DNA from: Chlorella sorokiniana
Lineage: Eukaryota > Chlorophyta > Trebouxiophyceae > Chlorellales > Chlorellaceae
Direction of reading: 5' to 3'
Assembly: GCA_025917655.1 (NCBI GenBank)
Contig: CP084608.1
Span: 1,302,001 to 1,366,000 of the forward strand
Length of the DNA stretch: 64,000 nucleotides
Numbering within the stretch: position 1 is the stretch's first letter; each line of letters opens with the position of its first letter. Below the pieces are notes generated by a model, which saw only the letters and a program-made list of their open reading frames with translations, searched no databases and had not been told where the DNA came from. This document shows positions 45,003-54,889 of this stretch, piece after piece. The translations under genes and the position numbers were made by a program.

Positions 45003-47578
45003 CTAGTGCTGCTGCTGCAGCGGGTAGTGGGCCAGCTCAGGATCCACCGCGGCCTCCACCAGGCTGCGCAAGCGAAGCGCTTCTGCAGCGGCCGGAGCAG
45101 GCATGGGGCAGCAGGGCAGGGGTTCAAGGATCCAACAGGAAGCCTTGCAGTGCTGGCAGCGGGGCGACGTGAGGCGGCCGCCCTGCGAGATTTCCGCCTG
45201 CCGCAGCGCCCACCTGGATGTGCGGACGCACGTCCTCAGCATGCACCACCTTCTCCAAGAAGGGGATGAGCTTGAGCAGCTCCTCATCACCATCGTCGTC
45301 AAACCTGGGCAGAGGGAGTGGAGCAGATGAGATGGGGGTGGGGGTGGGGGGGGGGGGTCGTGCGCCCGCCTGAGATCTCGCCGCGTCTCTCGGCTGTCCT
45401 GCCAGCCCTGCCTGCCTGCTCTTTGCCTTCCTGAGCACCCGCAACTGCCTGCCAGCCACAGCCTTGCGGAGCGCAGGCTGCCCCCACCCTGCCAGCCCCG
45501 CCACCCACCACGACTCGATGGGTATGCCGTTGTCCAGCTGGAAGCCAAAGGCCTGGGGGAGTTGTCCACTATGATGGTGTGCGCCAGGTCGCGACCCAGC
45601 ACTGAGGCAGGGAAGGGGGCCGGGAGCAGCGGGGTGGGGGGCTGCCCGCAGCACCACCGGGCTGGCAGGGGAGCGGCCCCGGAAGGCGACGTCGCCACCC
45701 TTGCTGCCTTGCCGGGCAAGCACCCGCCGTCCGCAGCAGCCAACTCGCTCCTCAACGCTGCATGCTGCCTCCCGCCCTCTTCACGGCCTTTTCCAACCAA
45801 CCCAAAGGGCTGCCTTGGCTGCCCAGTCATTCCCTGCACAGCCATTGCCGCCATGCCCGCAGGTCCCCCCTCGGGAACCCGTCGGGAACCCGTCGGGAAC
45901 CCGTCAGGGTCACACACACACAAAATAAAAGCGTCCCCTTTGCCCCGCAATAAAAGCGTCCCCTTTGCCCCGCCCCCACCCACCCGTCAGGTCCTTCAGG
46001 TAGTTGCCCTCCCACAGCACGCAGGACTCTCTGTAGACCCGGTGGCGCACCAGGCGACGCCCGGGTCCACCACGTTGAGCAGCTGCTCCGCGTACACGCG
46101 CTGGCTGGCGGTGAACACCACCACCTCATACAGGCGCGCCACGCGCTCCAGGAAGGTGTGCAGGTGGGGGCGCTGGCGCACGCCCACCATGTGGCGCATG
46201 GAGCCAACCTCCACCGGGAAGGTGAAGTCTGGAGCAAGGGGGAGAGGCAAGTGAGGGGAGAGGGAAGTGAGGGGGCCAACGGGGGGGGTGGGTGAGGGGA
46301 AAGGGGGCAACAGGGGGGTTGCAGGGAGAAGGACGAGGGCAGCCGGGGTTACGATGCAAAGTGGCCGCCGCCTCTCCCGCTCACACGCCGCCGTCGCCCG
46401 CGCACGGCACCCACGCTGGCGCACGCGGCACGCAGGCCTCACCCGGGCGGCAGTAGCCGTCGAGCGTGGAGTGCACCAGCGTTTCGTCCAGGTCCAGCAC
46501 CAGCGTCTTCTGCTTGCTGCGCCGCGTCTGGCGCGGCAGCAGGAAGTCGCGGCGCGGCGGCACGCAGCGCTCCAGCGGCGGCAGCCGCTTGATGAACAGC
46601 AGCGGGTCAAACTCCACAAAGTCGTCGACGTCGTCGTCGGGGTGGGTGAGGCGGCAGGCGGGGCCGCGGGCACGGGGCTGGCCACGGCAGGGGCCCCGTG
46701 AGGGGGTCGGAGCAGGCGCCGTCGCCGCCGCCGCCCCCAAGCTCAGGCTGGCCGAAGTGCCTGTGGAGTGTTCGGTGCTGGTGGCCTCGCCCTCTACGCC
46801 GCCCAGCTGCTGCGCCTGCTGTGCCCCGCGCACTGGAGACGTCAGCGCAACCGCCTCTGTCGCCGCTGTCAGCGGGGCTGAGGGCGCAGCCGCCGGCAGC
46901 ATCAACGCAGCGCCGCCGGCCAGCTGCGCGTCGGCCGCCGCTGCGTCCAGGGCCACCGCCTCGCTGGCGCTGCATGCGCTGAGCTCGCCGCCGCCGGCCT
47001 CCTTGTGCAGGTGGAAGAGCGGCGAGAACAGGACGTCTCCCTCTCCGCCGCCGTGGCCCTGCTGCTGAGCTGCCCCCGCAGGTGCTGCCCCCGCTGGGCG
47101 GCTGCTGCCGACGCTGCTCCGCGCCCACCGCACCGGCCGCGCCAGGCGGCAGCTTCAGGGGGCCACCGCCACATGCACGAGGGCGTCGCTGCCATGTGCC
47201 AGGCCGCGATCTACGGGCGGGGTGCGCTGCCGCTTGCCTTCATCCGCCGGCTGCTGCGGGTGCGGCGGCGGCGAGTCCGCGGGGCCAACTGCACGGGGCA
47301 CAGGGCGGTGGCAGAGGCTCAGCAAGCAGCAGCAGGCCAGGGTGAAGGGTGGCTGCATGTCCTGTCGCTGGTCGCAGAGCAGCAGCAGCAGCAGGAGCCT
47401 GCCGCCGGCCGCCGGCCTCACCCTTGCGCTTGCGGACGGTCGACGTGATGAGGCTCGTGTCGTGCTGGGGGTTCACCGGGGCTTGCCCGGCGTAAACAGG
47501 TGCTCCTGCTGCCGAGAACGCACCATCACGCCCGCCTGGGCCATCTAACAGGCGGGTGCCGGCTCGCAACAGCAGCAC
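45003..47578 (-). CDS. CTDSP-like (SCP/NLI-interacting) protein phosphatase
   Basis: A HAD-superfamily phosphatase of the FCP/SCP type that removes phosphate from Ser/Thr, classically on the RNA polymerase II C-terminal domain. The catalytic motif LVLDLDETLVHST is at about 46505-46467. It is followed by DFTFPVEVGSMRHMVGVRQR, PHLHTFLERVARLYEVVVFT, ASQRVYAEQLLNVVDP, CVLWEGNYLKDLT, VLGRDLAHTIIVDNSPQAF, QLDNGIPIESW, DDDGDEELLKLIPFLEKV and RSLVEAAVDP. The stop is TAG at 45005-45003. Order and spacing match CTDSPL2. The N-terminal half (47130-46520) is Ala/Gly/Ser-rich with an acidic DDDVDDFVEFDPLLF before the catalytic domain. The first visible exon (47578 to about 47418) reads SLITSTVRKRK before a GTGAGG donor but has no ATG, so the start is uncertain. 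The asymmetry DxDxT is intact, so it should be active. Confidence 0.9.
45871..45973. repeat. two short tandem repeats in a phosphatase intron
   Basis: First, an 11-base unit TCGGGAACCCG is repeated three times (45871-45903). After a CA tract, a 25-base unit starting AATAAAAGCGTCCCC is repeated twice exactly (45924-45948 and 45949-45973). Both lie in the intron between the NYLKDLT and VLGRDLAH exons. Confidence 0.9.
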
Positions 47579-48545
47579 CGCCGCGCTGCCCGGCTGCGGC
47601 TGAGCAGCGGGGGAGCAGGCGGCGCGGCGTGAAGCGCCGCGTGGCTCTGGGCTGCCGCTTGGGCGCTGCGACGACGCGCCAGCTGGGAGCTTCAGCGCGC
47701 CACTGCAGCAGGGAGCCAGGAAAGGCGGGTCAGAGCTGGCAAGCGTCGGCGCCTGCGCCTTGGCGGGAGCTTTGGCAGGAACCTTTCAGGCCCTTGCAGG
47801 GCACAGTGGCCACCGGCAAAGAACGAGGCCTTCTCCAACGGCCAAGCCAAGAGTCTTGGGGGCAAGGAGTGCCCCTGCAAGGGCCCAGGCCTCGAGGATG
47901 CCGGCCGGCCAGCGCGGCTCACGGCTGGAGACCCTGACAGCGGTCCAGAGCAGGTGGAATTGGCTGCCAGAACACGCTGAGAGGTAGGGAGGCAGCTATG
48001 ACAAGCACGGCCTCAGAAAGGCTGGACATCCGGGTGGGTGCACCCGCGAGACTCCGACCGGAGTACCGGCCGGAAAATGACCTCCAACAGCACGTAGCAT
48101 GCAGCTACAGCCCTCCATGTCGCCCCACGCGGGCGATCAGGGGTGTCTCACACGGCGTTTCTCGCCAACGTAGCTTCTGCTACGGCCCCGGGCTGCCCTC
48201 ACGTCACAGCAGCAGGAGAAAAAAAGTGGGCAGCTGTTGGCGCGGCCCAGCAGCGTGGGAGGCACAGGCACACCTGGTGGCTTGCAGCAGCGTCCGCTTG
48301 CACAGTTGAGTTTCGGGATGATCACCTTGTAAACAATCAGAAGCGAGTGGGGTTGCGCGAGCCATCCCAACTGCAAAGGGATCAACCTGCTGTGCTGTGC
48401 GTCTCGAGTTCAGCCCCCTAACGCCCAGCGGAGCTTCATACAATTGATCGTTCGGTGTGCTCATGCTGTGTTTGCGATCATAGGTTCAAGGCGCTCTGGG
48501 CTTCGCGCCACACCCCTTGTCGAGGCTGGCGCTGTTGCAGGGCCC
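47579..48545. other. intergenic region between divergent genes
   Basis: Nearly 1 kb between the CTDSP-like gene (minus) and the MIC19-like gene (plus). It should hold the missing first exon of the phosphatase and both promoters. No other gene was recognised. Confidence 0.4.
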
Positions 48546-49230
48546 ATGGGCCAAGGACAGAGTCGTTCACAGGACGATGAATTCTTTGTGGAGTCTGGCG
48601 TCAGGGTACGCCTTCCTGCCCAGCTTTACCAGACGCCTGTTTGCTTTTGGGAGGTTCAGCGGGCGATTCCTTGGGCCACACATTGCGCATATGTCACGCA
48701 GATCACGCAAGGACTGCTGGAGCAGCTAGAGGGCAAGCCAAGGCGCCGGGCGGCAGGTGCCGCTGCCGCCGGTGCCACCTCAACACCGCTCAGGTTGGCT
48801 GCTGCCGGCTTAGCTGTTTACCGGGCAGTCGCGGCCAGTCCATCCATTCTGTAGCAGCGTTCCCCACCTTTTCTGTCTTGTTTGACCCAGGCCCCGCGAG
48901 GACCCGGATGCCGCGGCAGCAGCAGCGCTGACGGCGCAAGACCGCTCGCTGGGGCGGGCGCTGGAGCGCAGCCGCCGCGTGGGCAACCTGCTGCTCAAGG
49001 CGGAGGGGGAGGAGCTGCAGCGCATCGACGCGCTGGCGGCAGAGCTGGTGGCGAGGGAGTATGCGGCGCCCTCGCGGCCACGGCCCTGTCGCCAGCAGGC
49101 CGACGACTGCGTGCGCTGCTACGCCGACAACGCAGGCGACCCGCTGGCCTGCGCCGCCGCGGTGGAGGCGTACAGCTCGTGCGCGCGGGCAGCCTGGCAG
49201 GATGCGCTGGCGCGGGGGGCGGGGCCCTGA
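48546..49230 (+). CDS. MIC19/CHCHD3-like MICOS subunit (CHCH domain protein)
   Basis: A small protein of the mitochondrial contact site and cristae organising system. Exons 48546-48605, 48702-48793 and 48891-49230 join in frame with GT-AG borders to give 163 residues, with no frame break. The N-terminus MGQGQS fits the N-myristoylation motif MGxxxS seen in MIC19. A helical, charged middle follows (ITQGLLEQLEGKPRRR; ALERSRRVGNLLLKAEGEEL; RIDALAAELVAREY). The C-terminal CHCH domain reads CVRCYADNAGDPLAC then AAAVEAYSSC. The Cys spacing is C-x2-C-x10-C-x9-C, close to the family C-x9-C twin pattern oxidised by MIA40, and GDPLxCxxxVxxYxxC is typical of plant/algal members. The gene is divergent from the phosphatase and convergent with the TraB gene. 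Confidence 0.85.
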
Positions 49231-49528
49231 CGGCCGGCCTCTCCGACTCTCCTGCCCTTCACTTGCGCCCTACTGTCGCTGTACCAACACTGGCACTGAT
49301 GCACTGCCCTGGCCTGTTAGCTGGCCCCTCACGCGCCGTTGCAGGCATGGTCTGTACTTGCAACCTTTGCAGAGGCCACAAGTTGTAGGATTGGGAGAAC
49401 AATGTGAAAAAGAGAAGAGGGTGTGTCCAATTTGGTTGCTGCTATGTGTTGCAAGTAGAGTGGATCATACGTTGAAGAGTCTTATTAATTGTTTGTGCGA
49501 TGGGTGGGACAGCGGCTGTGCCGCGGTA
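49231..49528. other. 3' spacer between convergent MIC19-like and TraB genes
   Basis: About 300 bases of more balanced composition between two convergent stop codons. No gene is seen. Confidence 0.4.
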
Positions 49529-51263
49529 CTAGTACATCAGGCTGGGCACGAGGGGCAGGCTCTGGCTGCAACGCGTAGATTGCGGAGGGAAGTGGCAGAG
49601 GGCAGTGCGGCAGTGCTTCTCAGGGTTCAACTGTTCACAGATGAGGTTGGTTGGGGCGCGAGGCCTGCCACCCAGGGCGGCGTCAGGGACCGCCCGGCAC
49701 ACAGCCGCGGGCGCTGCAGTGCTGGCTGGGTTGGCCCACGCGGCTCTGTGTGTGTGTGTGGGGGGGATGGGGGGGGGTTGAGGAGCTACGCAATCTCGGT
49801 TGAGGGTGCGCAGCTCCAGCACCAGGTCGCGGTCGTAGCCGGGGCCGCCGTTGACGGGGCGCACCGCGCGCACGGGGCCAGCACGTCCCACATGTCGCAG
49901 CGCCAGCCCTGTTGGGTGTGTGGTGTTTGGGGGAAGGGGGGTTACAGTGTGTTTTGGGGGAGGGCTAGAAGGCCAGAGGGCAGCCGAGCACCTCCCGTAC
50001 CAATCATACCAGGGAGCCACAGCAGCAGCTGCACGGCCCTTCCCACAAGCACAGCGCCAGCTGGCGGGGGTGCGGCCCGCCCAGCCCCCGCCTCACCTGG
50101 CACACCTCCGCCAGCTGCTGCCGCCCCAGCACCGCCAGCAGCATGCGGGTGGTGCCGTACAGCTCGTGCGCCAGGCTGTACGCCTCGTGGCTCTCGGGCG
50201 GCACGCGGCCCAGCACGCGCCGCACGTCCTGCTGCACGTCGGTGCGGCAGCTCAGCCGGATGACGCCGTCCAGCAGCGCGCGCCTGCGGTGGAAGCGCGC
50301 TTGCACAGTGAAAACATCCCCCCCCGCCCCAAAACACCCAGACACACGCCCATGTGCCCACACCCACACACCTTCATCCCGCAACCCTGTAGTTTCGCCC
50401 TAATTTCGCCCCACCTTACGCCCGTCTCTTGCGGAGTCTCGGGCGTGGGCGGCCCGCTGGGCGCCGCCAGCAGCCCGTGCGCCATCATGTCCCGCCAACC
50501 CCCGCTGTCCCACAGCCGCTGCATGCCCGCCAGGTGCGACGCGCCCACCACGCCCACCACGCTGCCGCCGCTGCCGCTGCGCAGGGTGGCGCAACAGCGG
50601 GCGCAGCACCTCAGCCAGGGTGGCGGCGGGTCCCAAGGAAAGAGCAAGCACTCCAGCCCTGTGACGCGGCAGCGGCCCGCAACACACGGCGGCTGCCTCA
50701 CCCGCGCAGGCTGGCGCCGTGCAGCGCGGAGAGCATGACGGCGTCTCGCTCCCCCAGCAGCGGCCTCGGTGGCGTTGGCCGAGGCGAGGGCGGGCGTGGG
50801 GCGCCGCCTGGCGCACCAGGTCGGCGTAGTTGCCGGCGCTCATGGCGCCGTAGGCCTGGTCCAGGTCGACTGAAGAAGGGGGAGAAGGGGGAGAAGGGGG
50901 GCGCGGGGGGGGGGGGGTTGGGGGAGGGGGCGGGGGTACAGCCGGTGCACAGCGGGCACGGAGCAGCGGACAGCGGCGAGTTGCGGTGGTAGGCACGGAG
51001 GGCAGCTCGGCAGCTGCAGCTGCGCCGGGCGGCCGGCGCATGGGCGCTTGCACGGGCAGCCCTGCACTGTTGAGCGGCGCAGCCGCTGGCCCACCGATGC
51101 TGGGCAGCCAGAGCATGCGCGAGTACGTGATCTGCTTGGGGCGGTCGCCAAACACGAGGTCCGCCCCCACCCCAAACGCCGCCACGTACACCAGCTGCTC
51201 GTTGTACAGCGCGTGGCGGCCCTGCAGGTGGGGGCGAGGGGTGCTGGTGCGCGTGTCATGTTG

Positions 51264-51318
<55 letters not shown>

Positions 51319-52335
51319 ACCAGAAGTGCAGCTAGCAAGCAAGAATGCCCACAGGACCTGCCACCCTGCAATGCACGCGCCTCCGGCCCCAACCCAAACA
51401 ACTGCGCATGACCCCGTCCCACATCCCAAGCACGTGTGCACGCCGCCGTGCGCCCCGCCCCCCTTCCCTCCCCAGGGCGCATGCCTGGGACAAGTCCTGC
51501 CAGGTGGGAGCCCAGCGGGTGCGCCATGTCGGCCAGCTGCACCCCGTACTGGGCAAACATGCGGGCGCGCTGCTCGTGGCTGCCCGGGCGCAGCCCGCCG
51601 CAAAGGTGAGGCAGTCCTGGCGGCGGATGGTGTTGCCGTGGGCCGAGCCGTGGGCCGTGTTCAGCGACGTCTCCACCACCACGCGCTGCAGCGACGGCGC
51701 AGGCGGGGCGGGTGGGGGCGACGGTGGCCAGCGCAGCACTGCACCACGCTGCCACACGTGCTGCCACACTCGTCAACACGACGTTTGGGTTGGGGCAGAA
51801 CGGGCCGCTGCATCCCTGCCGCAGGAGTTGGCAGTCGGGCTGGGCAGCCTTTGCAGCTGCCATTGGCGGGGCCCACCTGGGGCCGCTCCCGCATGATGAA
51901 CTCAGCCACCTCGCTCTCGTTGCCGCCGTGGATGACGCCAAACAGGTGGATGGCGGCGCCGCCGGGGGCGGCGCCAGCTGCACGTACGACGGCGGGAGGT
52001 GGTCGGGGTCGCTGCTGCCTGGCTGGGCTTGCCCGCTGGCGCCCTGGGACAGGTCGGGAGCCTGCTCCGCGGCGGCGGCGCCGTGCAGGAGCGCGGCGCG
52101 GAGCCACGCACGTGTGGCGGGGCGTGGTGAGGCCGGGCGCAGCCTGCCCAGCCGCTAGCCTGCGCGCAGCTGCTGGCGGCGGTGGCTGGCGCCGGCGATG
52201 CCTGGGTGCACGGGCGGAAGCCAGCAGCTGTGCGGAAAGCATCGGGGAGCACGGCAGCTGCGCGGGCACGCCAGCAGCTGGGGTGTCGGCGCCACCGACG
52301 GACGCGCCACGGCTGCCGCCTGGAGCCCGTAGCAT
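49529..52335 (-). CDS. TraB-domain family protein
   Basis: Eukaryotic TraB/TIKI-superfamily members are membrane-associated; plant ones sit on mitochondria and chloroplasts. The start is ATG 52335-52333, and an Arg/Ala/Ser-rich leader without acids (52335-51970) looks like an organelle-targeting peptide. Domain motifs in order are AAIHLFGVIHGGNESEVAEF (about 51965-51905, with the GxxHxxxES entry motif), RVVVETSLNTAHGSAHGNTI, QRARMFAQYGVQLADMAHP, LYNEQLVYVAAFGVGADLVF, GDRPKQITYSRMLWLP, VDLDQAYGAMSAGNYADL, ERDAVMLSAL, the second conserved GxxH as VVGVVGASHLAGM (about 50560-50520) and LLAVLGRQQLAEV. The last segment, YDRDLVLELRTLN (about 49840-49800), may be followed by the true stop; the open frame ends at 49529. 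Exon 1 ends at 51877 before GTGGGC. One intron holds a long (GT)n. Frame changes are needed near 51595 and 49880. Confidence 0.83.
51267..51319. repeat. (GT)26 microsatellite in a TraB-gene intron
   Basis: An almost perfect run of about 26 GT dinucleotides, the longest simple repeat in the window. On the transcribed minus strand it reads (CA)n and sits inside the intron upstream of the GRHALYNEQ exon. Confidence 0.97.
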
Positions 52336-53104
52336 GCTTGGCTGACACTGTCGATCTTCTGCTGCTTCTGGAGCGCTTCCCTCACGCCAGAAGGCTACAG
52401 AGGAGCAGGGACAGCCCAGGTCAGGCCGGGAGCCAACAAACAGGGCAGCACAGCGGGCATGCACGACCAGGAGCCTTCAGCTTCAGTAAGAACTTCAAGC
52501 TTGCCCGTCAAGGCAGCATTCTGATATATGCTTGTCATTTGAAGGTGCATCATTAGGCTTGCGATAAGCTGAAGTATGTTCAGGGCTGGTGCAGGTGGGC
52601 GTGCAGGCGGTAGTTGCGGCAATTCAAGCAGGTGGTCGTGAAAGGCGCATCCAACGGCAAGCAAGCATTGCAATTGCGAGCGTTGAAATACAATACAGAT
52701 TCTTGCTGTGCAGGCAGCGGGAACGGACGGGTCAGGAGGAGCGACACTTCTCAAAGTTTGGCGGCAGTTTTCTGCTTCCCAAACCCCAACATAGCTTGCA
52801 CTTACAAGTTTGCAGTGATCCACCAGCACTGTTGGGCGTTGACGAGTGTGATAGCTTGAAATTTTCGACAGAGAGCGAAGGACCGGGCTTCCAATGCTAA
52901 TCGGTGACACGTACGAGGCTGGCGCGCGAGATGCGCGATGAAGGAGAGCAATGGACTGCTGGTGCAGCAGTGCAGCTTGTACCGCATCGCGGAGAGCCGA
53001 TAGTCCTGCCTCGACGGGAGCCATGGGAGGCCTGGCGTGTTTGCTGCGCGCATCAGCACGCGATCGACCGCTTCAGCAGCGCTCCCGGCACCCAGCTCGC
53101 AACC
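52336..53104. other. shared upstream region of divergent TraB and ClpX genes
   Basis: A 770-base region between two divergent start codons, both of genes with organelle-targeting leaders. Composition is AT-richer at 52480-52870. It should hold both promoters. No gene is seen. Confidence 0.45.
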
Positions 53105-54858
53105 ATGGCGGGCAGGAGCGCGGGACGCCGCCTGCTGTCTGTCTTTCAACGTTCAGGATGTATATCTATCCAAAGCAGCATGCAGCAGCCGGTGGGTGAA
53201 GATTAGACAACACAAAAGCCCTCGTGTGGCCATAGATCGCATTTTGTCCGCCTCCCCCACGGCTAAAGCCCGAACAGAGCCTTAATTCGAGGATTGCAGG
53301 CAGTCGACATGCCGCTGGTGCACGCTTGATGCCATCTGCAGGTGCCCGCTGTGGCGGCAGGCGCTTACCTGGCCCGCGCCGCCTCCAACAGCAGCGCGGC
53401 TGGAATGGGTAGCAGCAGCCCCCTGCCCCTCCTGCGGAGCCAGTATGATGGGACAGGTGAGGCTGAATCATTGTGGAAGGCTGCTGATCTGCTAGCAAGA
53501 GCTGCCCCGCACCTCTGATGTTTTGGGTGTCGCGTATGCACCTTAGTTGCCTACGGGTGCCCCGCCCCTCCCTCCATCCCCTTTTGCGGCCTCCTGGTTG
53601 CCTTGCGGAATGCGGTAGCTCTCTTTAGTCGCGGCTGGCACCGCCATTTTGCACAGCGTGATTTTCATTCGCATGTCCCGCGTGCGCCTCCCTTGTGCCG
53701 ACTCCCCCGCTGCTTTTGGCTGCCCCGTATTGGGCAGGGCCTGGCCAGCAGCCTGGATACTGGTCCGTACCGCTTCAAGTACTACTGGTGTACCGCTTGC
53801 AAAGTGTGTCCCTACGTTGTTCCGCTGTGCCCTGCCTGCTGCGTCTCTCATTGGTGTCCGGTGCCATCGCTGCACACAGGCGCTCCGCCCTTGCGGCTTC
53901 GCTTGGGTGCTGAGCCCCCAGGGCTTGCGCCCTGCAGCCGACGTACCTGCACGATCGTCCCCCGCTGCTCCTGGCTGTTGCAGCGGGCCACGGCGCTGGA
54001 CAAGCTGCTGGCGGGGGAGTCGGCGGAGGCGCAGCCCTCGCCCGAGGCCGCGCGGGCCAGCATGCAAGGCGCCGCCACCTACGTCCCCCGCCGCCAGCAG
54101 GCGGCGGCGGCGGCGGCGGCGCTGCGCCAGGCTGTCACCAGCGAGGCGGAGACCATCCACCGCCCCATCCGGGCCAGCGGCTTTGCGGCGGTGCGGTGAC
54201 GCTGCCGCCTGCCCGCCAGCCCTTCCCTCGCCGTTGCCCCCCCGCCCCCCCGTTTCTGACTGCCCTTCCTACCCACGCTCTTGTGTAGCATGCCTGCAGC
54301 TCATTTTCCCCGCCTCTGTCCCTTTTTTGCCCTGCCCCATCCCGCCCCTGTTCCCCCCTCTTCCCCACCTCGCTCAGGCGCTGCCCCCGCCTGTGGCCTC
54401 CACCGGCGGCGCCATCCCCAACTACGGCGGCCGCACGAGCGAGGGCAGCAGCGCGAGCGCGCACCGCTGGGGGGTTGACCGGGTGCCCACCCGCGAGATA
54501 GTGGACCACCTGGACCAGTATGTGATCGGGCAGGTGGGCCAGCCCTGGGGGGCTGTCTTTGACTGGGGCTGGCGGGCGGGCTTTTGAGAGAGGATGGGGG
54601 GGGGGGTCACTGTGTCGCTGAGCATTCGCTCATTGGGCAGGTAGGTGGGCTGTGGGGGAGGAGAGGTTAGCGCATCGCTGGGCCTGGCAAGCAGCCACCC
54701 ACCCGCGGTCAAGGGATGGCTGCAGGCGAGGCAGGGGGCCGAGAAGCGGCAGCGGCTGCCCTGCGCTGGGCCCTCACCAGCGGCTGCCGCGCTCCTCTGC
54801 TCGCTCGCCCTCACGACGTAAATGCGTCGTGGATTGCAGTCTCACGCCAAGAAGGTGC

Positions 54859-54889
<31 letters not shown>

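Noticed and set aside
45871-45973. CRISPR-like short repeats
   Set aside because: The units are directly adjacent with no spacers, lie in a eukaryotic intron, and have no cas genes nearby.
53780-53850. Possible ClpX zinc-binding domain (YWCTACK and nearby Cys)
   Set aside because: Only one CxxC is convincing and the second pair at the right distance is not clear, so the domain is not claimed.
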